Assembly (NCBI GenBank): GCA_946885425.1
Contig: CAMPGJ010000056.1
Location: 1 to 7,065 of the forward strand
Length of the DNA stretch: 7,065 nucleotides
Direction: 5' to 3'
Source of the DNA: an uncultured bacterium
Lineage (GTDB): Bacteria; Patescibacteria; Microgenomatia; Levybacterales; UBA12049
The translations under genes and the position numbers were made by a program. This document shows, piece after piece, positions 1-5,471 of the stretch. The notes under the pieces are model-generated. The model ran no database searches and was not told the DNA's origin. It worked only from the letters and a program-made list of their open reading frames with translations. Numbering within the stretch: the first letter of the stretch is position 1; each line of letters opens with the position of its first letter.

Positions 1-233
1 ATCTGGGCTCCTCCACTGATAACACATGGATGTTGTAGTCTAAGCTCATCAAATATAACGCTTACCTGGTGAAGTGGTCTCCCGCTGACGATGCCGATAT
101 GGATTTTATTTTGGGAGTCATGGATAGATTGTTTGACTCGGGCGGAAATAGTATTTCCTCCTCCGTTGACGATAAGAGTACCGTCAACATCAGTCATGAG
201 TGCTTTATACTTTCGGGCAGTTTTGTTGTTCAT
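1..233 (-). CDS. HAD-superfamily hydrolase, Cof-type, N-terminal part (runs off left edge)
   Basis: The first 77 codons of a minus-strand gene are present; the rest lies beyond position 1. The translation carries HAD motif I, DVDGTL (residues 15-20), with D15 as expected nucleophile and D17 as expected acid/base. Motif II follows as VSGRP (49-53), and VISGGAQ (71-77) matches the segment after motif II in Cof/YbiV-type sugar-phosphate or phospholipid-head-group phosphatases. HAD enzymes of this type are cytoplasmic, Mg-dependent phosphatases; the substrate cannot be told from the N-terminus. The ATG at 233 is preferred because it is the first Met after an in-frame TAG at 246-248 and leaves the usual short lead-in (KYKALM) before motif I. 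There is no Shine-Dalgarno sequence; a candidate promoter ends 9 bases upstream. It could also be a SPP/MPGP-like HAD phosphatase. The family call is secure, the subfamily is not. Confidence 0.85.
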   Translation of the reverse strand, partial: MNNKTARKYKALMTDVDGTLIVNGGGNTISARVKQSIHDSQNKIHIGIVSGRPLHQVSVIFDELRLQHPCVISGGAQ

Positions 234-242
234 TTGATTACG

Positions 243-271
243 ATTCTATTACCAAAGGCTTACAAATGCAA
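243..271 (-). promoter_or_regulatory. candidate sigma70-type promoter of the HAD gene
   Basis: On the minus strand TTGCAT (266-271) and TAGAAT (243-248) are 17 bases apart, and only 9 bases separate the -10 box from the ATG at 233. A start site 6-7 bases past the -10 box would leave a leader of about 2-3 bases. The -10 match is 5 of 6; the -35 match is only its first three bases. Confidence 0.4.
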
Positions 272-279
272 GTCAGCAG

Positions 280-304
280 TAGATTTTCTTACAAAGAAAA
301 TCTA
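280..304. repeat. AT-rich perfect inverted repeat (11-bp stem)
   Basis: TAGATTTTCTT (280-290) and AAGAAAATCTA (294-304) are exact reverse complements around a 3-base loop. The hairpin lies in the gap between the DUF1761 and HAD genes and directly abuts the larger inverted repeat at 304-379. No T-run follows it on the minus strand, so it is not a canonical intrinsic terminator, though it may form an mRNA 3' end. Confidence 0.6.
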
Positions 305-379
305 GTTATAAAGTTATCAAGTCGAAAGTTATAAAGTTATTGTGTCTTTATAACTTTATAACCTTATGACTTTATAACT
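304..379. repeat. nested inverted and direct repeat built on AGTTATAAAG
   Basis: The outer arms AGTTATAAAG (304-313) and CTTTATAACT (370-379) are exact reverse complements. An inner pair, GTTATAAAGTTAT (328-340) and ATAACTTTATAAC (350-362), forms a perfect 13-bp stem with a 9-base loop. On each side the unit also occurs as a direct repeat. The tract fills the 3' side of the DUF1761 gene and stops at its stop-codon hairpin. The role is unknown; an mRNA-end structure or a repeat family of this genome are both possible. Confidence 0.7.
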
Positions 380-395
380 GGCGCATTTAGCGCCA
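379..395 (-). other. GC-rich hairpin embedding the DUF1761 stop codon
   Basis: TGGCGC (379-384) and GCGCCA (390-395) form a perfect 6-bp stem whose 5-base loop (385-389) contains the TAA stop of the DUF1761 gene (387-389). There is no T-run after it on the minus strand, so termination is uncertain. It may mark or protect the mRNA end. Confidence 0.4.
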
Positions 396-797
396 AGCTC
401 CGAGTATTCCTCCCATCAAACTAAAGGCGACCAGTTGGTAGCCGGTGTTGATAAAGTAAAGTTCTTTTGGTTTGCCTCCTGAAAAAACCCAGGAATTCAA
501 AACTTGTGCTGTGGTTGTAAAGCCCAGCCATCCCAGGAATCCTACTTTCAGTCCGTCAACAAAGGTATTTGCCCCAAGTTCTTGGATGAACCAAGAGAGA
601 ACAACTGCTGTGACTAAAGCAGCGACCATAGGTGGGAAGTACATTCCTGTACCCATCTTTTTGCTGCTTTTTTCAAAGTCGTCCTTTTTCATCTGCATTG
701 CTTTGACCCATGGTTTTGCAAATAAAACAGGAGAATACCATAATGATCCAAGAATCACATTCACAACTGCTGCGACAATAATTGCTAAAATATTCAT
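387..797 (-). CDS. DUF1761 family small membrane protein
   Basis: This is a 136-residue integral membrane protein with four predicted membrane segments (about residues 2-22, 54-74, 82-104 and 113-134). The N-terminal segment ends in LGSLWYSPVLFAKPW (16-30), the hallmark of DUF1761. A Lys-rich loop (32-48) precedes segment two, and FTTTAQVLNSWVF (93-105) is typical of the family's third segment. The family has no established function. The length is normal and the gene looks intact. The ATG at 797 is supported by a strong Shine-Dalgarno sequence (GGGGGTGA, 804-811) six bases upstream. It lies 81 bases after the PPC-domain gene on the same strand, so co-transcription is possible, but nothing in the sequence ties it functionally to the oxidase. 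The stop codon sits in the loop of a hairpin. Confidence 0.88.
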   Translation of the reverse strand: MNILAIIVAAVVNVILGSLWYSPVLFAKPWVKAMQMKKDDFEKSSKKMGTGMYFPPMVAALVTAVVLSWFIQELGANTFVDGLKVGFLGWLGFTTTAQVLNSWVFSGGKPKELYFINTGYQLVAFSLMGGILGAWR

Positions 798-803
798 AAT
801 AAT

Positions 804-811
804 TCACCCCC
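804..811 (-). promoter_or_regulatory. strong Shine-Dalgarno sequence of the DUF1761 gene
   Basis: The minus strand reads GGGGGTGA, one base off GGAGGTGA, ending six bases before the ATG at 797. It fixes the start and contrasts with most other starts here, which have no such site. Confidence 0.7.
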
Positions 812-830
812 TCTTAGATTTCTCTAATTA

Positions 831-880
831 CTCGAATTTTAATCGAATCTATTCGAATTTATTAGATAGTTATTCGAGCT
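831..880. repeat. degenerate 10-bp-period repeat tract (ATTCGAAT type)
   Basis: Five consecutive 10-base blocks carry variants of a TCGAAT core: CTCGAATTTT, AATCGAATCT, ATTCGAATTT, ATTAGATAGT and TATTCGAGCT. ATTCGAAT is itself palindromic. The tract fills the gap between the PPC-domain and DUF1761 genes and reaches the PPC stop codon at 879-881. The spacing resembles one helical turn, but the degenerate copies also fit decaying slippage repeats. Confidence 0.55.
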
Positions 881-1319
881 ATTTGGGAAATTCTTTAGTT
901 AGCTCCCACAATTTTAACCCCACCTCTTCGTTAAATTGTTTGACGTAGGTGGTCGGATAAACAGTGATTGTCATCTCTATTGTTGCTGAAGCGTTGCCTT
1001 GGACGAGATGTCCACCAAATGCTTGCATATTTTCATCAGCAATTGTTACATGGAAGTGGAGGATTATGTCATCCTCAAATATGCCTATGTTACCAGTCAG
1101 ATTGGTTAGTTCGAAGACACCTTCAAGTTTTTTCTCACTGTATTTTTTAGTATCCATTCGGTAGTGAGCCAATGTTGGGTTTTCTAGTGAACCCAGTGCA
1201 GACACAAGAGCATTTTTAATTTTATGTTCGTTACAAAATGTTTTTATTGTTTCGTGGACATCCTCTCCTCTACTCAGGCGGATCAAATAGGTTTTGTCAT
1301 CAAGCTTTCCGAAGGTCAT
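879..1319 (-). CDS. PPC-domain (DUF296) protein
   Basis: The 146-residue product is a single PPC domain (plants and prokaryotes conserved, DUF296). Landmarks are LIRLSRGEDV (12-21), ALGSLENPTL (41-50), LHFHVTIADEN (87-97) and GGHLVQG (102-108). The last two match the family signature of a His-containing strand followed by Gly-Gly-His-Leu. Solved prokaryotic members are small trimers. In plants the domain accompanies AT-hook DNA binding, but there is no AT-hook here. The bacterial role is unknown; the conserved histidines have suggested metal or small-ligand binding. There is no signal peptide or membrane segment, so it is probably cytoplasmic. The gene lies 107 bases downstream of cyoE but has its own good promoter, so it need not depend on the oxidase operon. 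The ATG at 1319 has no Shine-Dalgarno sequence; it may be read from a leaderless mRNA. Confidence 0.88.
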   Translation of the reverse strand: MTFGKLDDKTYLIRLSRGEDVHETIKTFCNEHKIKNALVSALGSLENPTLAHYRMDTKKYSEKKLEGVFELTNLTGNIGIFEDDIILHFHVTIADENMQAFGGHLVQGNASATIEMTITVYPTTYVKQFNEEVGLKLWELTKEFPK

Positions 1320-1325
1320 ATATCA

Positions 1326-1354
1326 ATCATAGAATATCCAATGCCAAATATCAA
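1326..1354 (-). promoter_or_regulatory. candidate promoter of the PPC-domain gene, within repeat sequence
   Basis: On the minus strand TTGATA (1349-1354), a 17-base spacer and TATGAT (1326-1331) each match the sigma70 consensus at 5 of 6 positions. The -10 box ends 6 bases before the ATG at 1319, so the expected transcription start is at or next to the A of the start codon. The boxes are made from the AATATCCAATG repeat tract. Confidence 0.55.
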
Positions 1355-1371
1355 ATATCCAATATCCAATG
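1333..1371. repeat. direct repeat AATATCCAATG with intervening variants
   Basis: The 11-mer AATATCCAATG occurs exactly at 1333-1343 and 1361-1371. Partial copies (CCAAATATC, AAATATCC) fill the space between. The tract lies just upstream of the PPC-domain gene and overlaps its putative promoter. Confidence 0.65.
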
Positions 1372-1378
1372 ACTAAAG

Positions 1379-1414
1379 ATGAGAATGTGGATTTCCGCCT
1401 ACGCGGGAATGACA
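1379..1414. repeat. dispersed palindromic repeat resembling dRS3
   Basis: The core ATTTCCGCCTACGCGGGAAT (1391-1410) is a near-perfect palindrome with an 8-bp stem, one G-T wobble and a CTAC loop. It is flanked by GATGAGAATGTGG on the left and GACA on the right. It closely resembles the ATTCCC-N8-GGGAAT core of the neisserial dRS3 repeat and similar dispersed repeats of other bacteria. It lies in the gap after cyoE. No T-run follows on either strand, so it is better called a dispersed repeat than a terminator. Confidence 0.6.
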
Positions 1415-1420
1415 AATGAC

Positions 1421-1453
1421 TATCCCCTATCCCCTATAACCTATCCCCTCTAT
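1421..1453 (-). repeat. imperfect GGGGATA heptamer repeat overlapping the 3' end of cyoE
   Basis: On the minus strand four adjacent 7-base units read GGGGATA, GGTTATA, GGGGATA and GGGGATA. The first two and part of the third are translated as the last residues of CyoE (GIGYRG), and the TAG stop at 1427-1429 is created inside the array. Confidence 0.6.
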
Positions 1454-2305
1454 TGCAAGTGTGATAAACAATCCCATCAAGACTATGAGGGAGAGGTAGA
1501 ACATTTTTCTTGCCCATCGTTTGGTGTTTGCTGTTCTTACTCCTCTTGTCCAGAGCAACAACCATGATGTACTGAGGAGCCCGGCAATAACCAGATAGAA
1601 TATCCCGGCATATCCAAAAAAATTCAGAGAAAGTACGGCGACGGTAAAAGCGATGATGTAGAGTAGCATTGCTACTTTTGTTTCGTTGATTCCTTTTATC
1701 ACTGGCAGGACGGGTATACTTGCGGCAGCATAGTCATCGGATCTATAGAGTGCGATTGCATAAAAATGAGGCATTTGCCAGATAACTAAAATAACAAAAA
1801 GAAGCAGTGCGCCCAGATCAAAGTTGGCTGTTACCGCGCAATAACCGATGACCGGAGGTGTCGCGCCTGAGACGGCTCCCACGAGCGTTCCGTGAATTGA
1901 GCGGCGTTTTCCGATACTATAAAAGATGACATAAAAAACAAATCCAAGACCAGCAAGTCCAAGTGTGATAAGGTTTGTATAAATAGCTAGAATAGAGGTT
2001 CCTGTGATACCAAGGATAATTCCATAGATAAGTGCATGTTTTTTTGGAATGAGTTTTTTTACCAGCGCCCTATCTTTTGTTCTCTCCATTTTTGTATCAA
2101 TGCCTTCATCAATACAATTATTAAAAACACATGCAGCTGCAATAATCAATGAAATCCCTGCCAGCATCGCCAATAATAGCCACCAATCTATAGTGCCTTT
2201 GGATGCAAAGAAAAATGCACAAACGGCAATCATAGCATTCCCTCGGACCATACCGGGTTTTGTTAGGAGATAGTATTGTTTCACTTTCTGCATAAGGCTC
2301 AGCAT
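1427..2305 (-). CDS. cyoE: protoheme IX farnesyltransferase (heme O synthase)
   Basis: This UbiA-superfamily membrane enzyme transfers a farnesyl group from farnesyl diphosphate to heme B, giving the heme O used by subunit I of the bo3 oxidase. The first prenyl-diphosphate-binding motif is NNCIDEGID (62-70), followed by KMERTKDRAL (72-81). The second Asp-containing site is YRSDDY (187-192), within the CyoE stretch from HFYAIALYRS to SIPVLPVIKG. About eight or nine hydrophobic segments are visible. The start is set at the ATG at 2305 because GAGGTGA lies just upstream; this gives 292 residues, close to the 296 of E. coli CyoE. An in-frame ATG at 2344 would add 13 polar residues with no such support. 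The gene follows cyoD by 57 bases. The C-terminus is about ten residues shorter than in E. coli and ends inside a heptamer repeat array. Confidence 0.95.
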   Translation of the reverse strand: MLSLMQKVKQYYLLTKPGMVRGNAMIAVCAFFFASKGTIDWWLLLAMLAGISLIIAAACVFNNCIDEGIDTKMERTKDRALVKKLIPKKHALIYGIILGITGTSILAIYTNLITLGLAGLGFVFYVIFYSIGKRRSIHGTLVGAVSGATPPVIGYCAVTANFDLGALLLFVILVIWQMPHFYAIALYRSDDYAAASIPVLPVIKGINETKVAMLLYIIAFTVAVLSLNFFGYAGIFYLVIAGLLSTSWLLLWTRGVRTANTKRWARKMFYLSLIVLMGLFITLAIEGIGYRG

Positions 2306-2307
2306 TA

Positions 2308-2314
2308 TCACCTC
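2308..2314 (-). promoter_or_regulatory. Shine-Dalgarno sequence that sets the cyoE start
   Basis: GAGGTGA on the minus strand is a 7-base match to the anti-Shine-Dalgarno complement. It ends two bases before the ATG at 2305, leaving about five bases after the GAGG core. It argues for 2305 over the in-frame ATG at 2344. Confidence 0.75.
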
Positions 2315-2362
2315 AAAAATATCATTTTTAGAGCAGTAAATCAATCGGTGGTATAGGAAAGA

Positions 2363-2710
2363 TTATTTATAGATTGCTTCTTTTTCCATGATATATCTAG
2401 TCATTTCATCCGGGGACATCAAATTATAATGGAGATGATTCATAATCCAGATAGAACCCAGGACGACGATGAGAATGATTGAAAAAGTTGTAAGGAAAGC
2501 CATTAGATTCCAGTGTGGTTTGGCTTCTCTTCCCATGTGCAGGAAGTATATCAATTGTATTGCAAGCTGTACAAAGGCAAGGATGATGATAGCAGCCAGA
2601 AGCATCGTGCCTGTTAGCAGATGATTTACGACAGCATAATAAGCTGCAAATGTAAGAGCTACAGAGAGAAGAAATCCAATGATAAATGATTTTGTTGTTT
2701 CTGTATGCAT
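2363..2710 (-). CDS. cyoD: cytochrome bo3 ubiquinol oxidase subunit IV
   Basis: This is the small subunit IV, a three-helix membrane protein that supports assembly of the heme-copper centre in subunit I. Predicted membrane segments are about residues 8-28, 34-56 and 69-91. Family landmarks are FIIGFLLS (9-16), FVQLAIQLIYFLHM (46-59) and GSIWIMNHLHYNLM (85-98), all matching E. coli CyoD in order. At 115 residues it is similar in length to E. coli CyoD (109), but the polar N-terminal tail is shorter and about 17 charged residues follow the usual C-terminus (99-115). No Shine-Dalgarno sequence precedes the ATG at 2710. The gene is separated from cyoC by 132 bases of repeat and hairpin sequence, an unusually large gap for this operon, so expression relative to cyoABC may differ. 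Confidence 0.93.
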   Translation of the reverse strand: MHTETTKSFIIGFLLSVALTFAAYYAVVNHLLTGTMLLAAIIILAFVQLAIQLIYFLHMGREAKPHWNLMAFLTTFSIILIVVLGSIWIMNHLHYNLMSPDEMTRYIMEKEAIYK

Positions 2711-2720
2711 AGATTTAATA

Positions 2721-2845
2721 ATTGTTACATTGTTTCACTGTTATATTGTTGGCGTTAATCCCCCCAGCCCCCTTTACCTAAAGGGGGTGGTCCGCAGACC
2801 GGGAGATTTAACAATTTAACTAGCAATTTAGCAATACAACAATTA
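2721..2845. repeat. palindromic repeat element between cyoC and cyoD
   Basis: The centre is a perfect 9-bp inverted repeat, CCCCCTTTA (2768-2776) with TAAAGGGGG (2779-2787). A second small hairpin follows, GGTC (2789-2792) with GACC (2797-2800). AT-rich flanks in opposite orientation lie on either side: ATTGTT units at 2721-2750, and ACAATTTA/AGCAATTTA units at 2810-2842 whose complement also reads ATTGTT. The right flank reaches the cyoC stop. The element has the size and symmetry of a non-autonomous palindromic repeat (REP or MITE-like) inserted in the operon. No T-run follows the stem, so full termination is not expected, but it could stabilise the cyoABC part of the mRNA. Confidence 0.6.
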
Positions 2846-3439
2846 TATTACACTCATCAGGTATACTATCGTAAAAATGAAAATCCAGACAATATCCAAA
2901 AAGTGCCAGAAAAGACTCAAGAGCATCAATTTTCTTATGTTATGGAAGGTGAATCCTTGCACTTGTACAGCTATCAGGCAGACTGCCATCCAGAGCAGAC
3001 CAAATGAGATATGCGCTCCATGTGTTCCCACAAGAGCGAAGAATGAAGACATAGCTCCGCTCCTCTGCCATCCATAGCCTTCGGCGATAAGTTTTTTAAA
3101 TTCATCGATTTCCAGGAAAAGGAACGCAAGCCCGAGGAAAAAGGTAATGCCGAACCAGGCAAATGTTTGTGTTTTTTCTTTATGATGCGCGGCAATCATA
3201 GCCAAACCGCAAGTGAAGCTACTTGTCAGAAGAATAAGTGTTTCCCACAGAACGAATTCCATGTTAAACAATTTACCCAGTTGTACGCCGCCATAGGTGC
3301 TTCCCCGAAGTACTGCAAAGGTTGCGAAAAGCACGCCAAACATGATGAGGTCGGTCATCAGGTATGTCCAGAATCCGAACATAGTCCGGTCCTGCGCTGC
3401 AAGTTTATGATGATCTAAATGTTCTTTTACTTCTTTCAT
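2843..3439 (-). CDS. cyoC: cytochrome bo3 ubiquinol oxidase subunit III
   Basis: Subunit III of the heme-copper quinol oxidase has no redox centre and stabilises subunit I and its proton uptake. Its 198 residues compare with 204 in E. coli CyoC. Five membrane segments are predicted (about 24-44, 61-83, 92-111, 132-158 and 172-195), the bacterial CyoC pattern, which lacks the first two helices of mitochondrial COX3. Landmarks are FGFWTYLMTD (21-30), the buried Glu in FLFLEIDEF (106-114), FALVGTHGAH (134-143) and LFWHFLDIVW (176-185). The short N-terminus is His- and Lys-rich, as in E. coli. The ATG at 3439 follows the cyoB stop by 11 bases without a Shine-Dalgarno sequence, so translational coupling to cyoB is likely. 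The gene appears intact. Confidence 0.95.
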   Translation of the reverse strand: MKEVKEHLDHHKLAAQDRTMFGFWTYLMTDLIMFGVLFATFAVLRGSTYGGVQLGKLFNMEFVLWETLILLTSSFTCGLAMIAAHHKEKTQTFAWFGITFFLGLAFLFLEIDEFKKLIAEGYGWQRSGAMSSFFALVGTHGAHISFGLLWMAVCLIAVQVQGFTFHNIRKLMLLSLFWHFLDIVWIFIFTIVYLMSVI

Positions 3440-3450
3440 ACGTTGAGATT

Positions 3451-5442
3451 TTATTTTTTATTTTTAATTTTTTTCTCCATCTTCTCTATTTCTGCTGCGG
3501 TGACTACATATTCATTGTTCACGTCAAATGATCGGATGAAAGCACAGGCAACTGCGCCGACCAGACCAATAATCGCGAAGAAGTAGCTATGGAATGTCAT
3601 GGCCAAACCAAAGAGGAAAACAAATCCGGAAAGATAGATGGCAAGTCCTGTATTTTTAGGCATTTCAATATCTACATATTTAGTTGGTGTTGTTTTCCCC
3701 TTCTTCATATCCCAAAATGGTTCGCGGCTGTGGACTTCAGGAATAACAGCAAAGTTATAAAAGGGTGGTGGTGATGTGGTCGCCCATTCGAGAGATCTTC
3801 CATTCCATGGATCTCCAGTTGTATCGAGATTTTGTTTCTTCTGTATGATACTGACAATTATCTGTACTATTTGCACAAGCACTCCACAGGCTATGATGGC
3901 TGCGCCGATGAGCGATACCATAAAGAGAGGCTGCCAACCTGTTGCTGCATCATAATGGTCAAGGCGTCTCGTAGCTCCCATAAGACCTAAAATATACATC
4001 GGTGTGAAGGCGACAAAGAATCCGATAAGCCAGAGCCAGAATGCATATTTTCCAATCCGTTCATTTAATCTTAAACCGAATATCTTCGGGAACCAATAGA
4101 CAAATCCGGCAAAAATACCAAAGAGTGCACCACCGACAATCATGGTATGGAAGTGTGCGACGAGGAACAAACTATTATGTACCTGGAAATCGACAGGTGG
4201 GATTGCCATGAGAACCCCCGCCATTCCTCCGAAGGTGAAAGTACTGATAAATCCAAAAAACCAGTACATAGGAGTTTTCATTTGAATTCGTCCTTTGTAC
4301 ATGGTGAGGAGCCAGTTACCTACCTGTATTCCTGTCGGGATAGCAATAAGCATGGTGACGATACCAAAGAAGGAGTTTACATTTGCTCCTGCTCCCATGG
4401 TGAAGAAGTGGTGAAGCCAGACGGAAAAGGATAGAAGCGTGATAGAAATGGCGCCAATGACTAATGTCGTATAGCCGAATAGACGTTTTTGGCTGAAGGT
4501 TGAAACAATTTCAGAATAGATTCCGAAGGCTGGAAGGATGAGGATATACACCTCAGGGTGTCCCCACATCCAGATGAGGTTCCAATACATCATCGGACTT
4601 CCGCCAAAATCAGTGGTAAAGAAATGTGTACCCATATAACGATCCAATGTGAGAAGGATGATTGTCATAGCGAGGATAGGGAAAATGGTGAGAATAAGAA
4701 CCATACTGCAAAGAGAGGTCCAGGTAAATAAGGGCATACGCATGAGGGTCATGCCCGGAGCGCGCATCTTGAGAATGGTGACAAAGAAATTAATTCCTCC
4801 GATCAGCGTTCCTAGTCCCGAGACCTGTAAGCTCCAAATCCAATAATCCATCCCCACCCCGGGGCTGAATTCAAGGCCGGAAAGCGGAGCTACTGCGAGC
4901 CATCCTGTCGCTGCAAATTCTCCTCCCAAAAAGAAAAAGAAATTGATAAGCCCGGCTCCTGCCACATATAACCAGAATCCCAATGAGTTAAGGAATGGAT
5001 ATGCCAGGTCGCGGGCGCCTATCTGCAAAGGGACGATGAAATTGATCAGGCCGAATAAGAACCCCATGGTGACAAAGAACACCATGATATCTCCATGCGC
5101 GGTGAGGATTTCCTGAAAATGTTGGGAATTGAGATAGCCATGTGAGGCTTCTACAAATCCAGGAGATGTGCTGGAACCCAAGGATTGTTGCAGCCAGATC
5201 ATAACTACGTCAAGTCCGCCGCGAGCGAACATCAGTGTCGCTACGATGAAATACATGATTCCGATTTTTTTCGGATCACATGAGGTGAGCCAATCATTCC
5301 ATAGCCATTTCCATCGCTTGGTCACTGTGAGGAAGATAGCAACAGCGATGAACATTCCTGTAATTCCCACGGTTCCGCCTATGGTGAACCATTCGTGTGG
5401 CAATTCATCTACAGTAAGTTTTCCAAAAATAAATTTGTCCAT
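3451..5442 (-). CDS. cyoB: cytochrome bo3 ubiquinol oxidase subunit I (natural K-channel variant)
   Basis: The catalytic subunit is 663 residues, the same length as E. coli CyoB, with about 15 membrane helices. It oxidises ubiquinol, reduces O2 at the heme o3-CuB centre and pumps protons. Low-spin heme ligands are H116 (TAHG) and H432; CuB ligands are H295, H344 and H345; the heme o3 ligand is H430. WGHPEVY (293-299) supplies the cross-linked His-Tyr pair and the D-channel glutamate E297. D-channel entrance residues D145, N134 and N152 are present. At the quinol site R74, D78 and H108 match E. coli R71, D75 and H98, whereas Q101 is E111. The K-channel lysine (E. coli K362, in IPTGVK) is Q373 here, encoded by CAG in IPTGIQ, while T370, Y299 and S310 are kept and S315 is T326. 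The C-terminal part keeps WATTSPPPFYNF (553-564). No Shine-Dalgarno sequence precedes the ATG, 29 bases after cyoA. Confidence 0.97.
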   Translation of the reverse strand: MDKFIFGKLTVDELPHEWFTIGGTVGITGMFIAVAIFLTVTKRWKWLWNDWLTSCDPKKIGIMYFIVATLMFARGGLDVVMIWLQQSLGSSTSPGFVEASHGYLNSQHFQEILTAHGDIMVFFVTMGFLFGLINFIVPLQIGARDLAYPFLNSLGFWLYVAGAGLINFFFFLGGEFAATGWLAVAPLSGLEFSPGVGMDYWIWSLQVSGLGTLIGGINFFVTILKMRAPGMTLMRMPLFTWTSLCSMVLILTIFPILAMTIILLTLDRYMGTHFFTTDFGGSPMMYWNLIWMWGHPEVYILILPAFGIYSEIVSTFSQKRLFGYTTLVIGAISITLLSFSVWLHHFFTMGAGANVNSFFGIVTMLIAIPTGIQVGNWLLTMYKGRIQMKTPMYWFFGFISTFTFGGMAGVLMAIPPVDFQVHNSLFLVAHFHTMIVGGALFGIFAGFVYWFPKIFGLRLNERIGKYAFWLWLIGFFVAFTPMYILGLMGATRRLDHYDAATGWQPLFMVSLIGAAIIACGVLVQIVQIIVSIIQKKQNLDTTGDPWNGRSLEWATTSPPPFYNFAVIPEVHSREPFWDMKKGKTTPTKYVDIEMPKNTGLAIYLSGFVFLFGLAMTFHSYFFAIIGLVGAVACAFIRSFDVNNEYVVTAAEIEKMEKKIKNKK

Positions 5443-5471
5443 AAATTATTAGCGTTAAGGTAAAGGGTTAG

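Noticed and set aside
69..305. A 78-codon plus-strand open frame at the left edge
   Set aside because: It is antisense to the HAD hydrolase N-terminus, whose DVDGTL and SGR motifs identify the minus strand as coding. The rest of the frame runs into AT-rich hairpin sequence.
831..880. A CRISPR-like array
   Set aside because: The units are about 10 bases, degenerate and without unique spacers, and no cas gene is present.
472..948. A 158-codon plus-strand open frame
   Set aside because: It lies antisense to the DUF1761 gene and runs on through the repeat tract into the PPC gene. Its translation has no recognisable domain, whereas both minus-strand products match known families.
2306..2344. A 13-residue N-terminal extension of CyoE from the ATG at 2344
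   Set aside because: A strong GAGGTGA lies just before the ATG at 2305, the extension is polar and unlike known CyoE N-termini, and 292 residues already matches the family.
2768..2800. An intrinsic terminator between cyoC and cyoD
   Set aside because: The GC-rich stem is followed by CTGGGGGG on the minus strand and by TGGTCC on the plus strand, with no T-run, and the operon continues into cyoD and cyoE.
4147..5452. Several plus-strand frames of 65-95 codons opposite cyoB
   Set aside because: They are shadows of a fully conserved 663-residue catalytic subunit. Their translations are low-complexity reverse reads of membrane helices.
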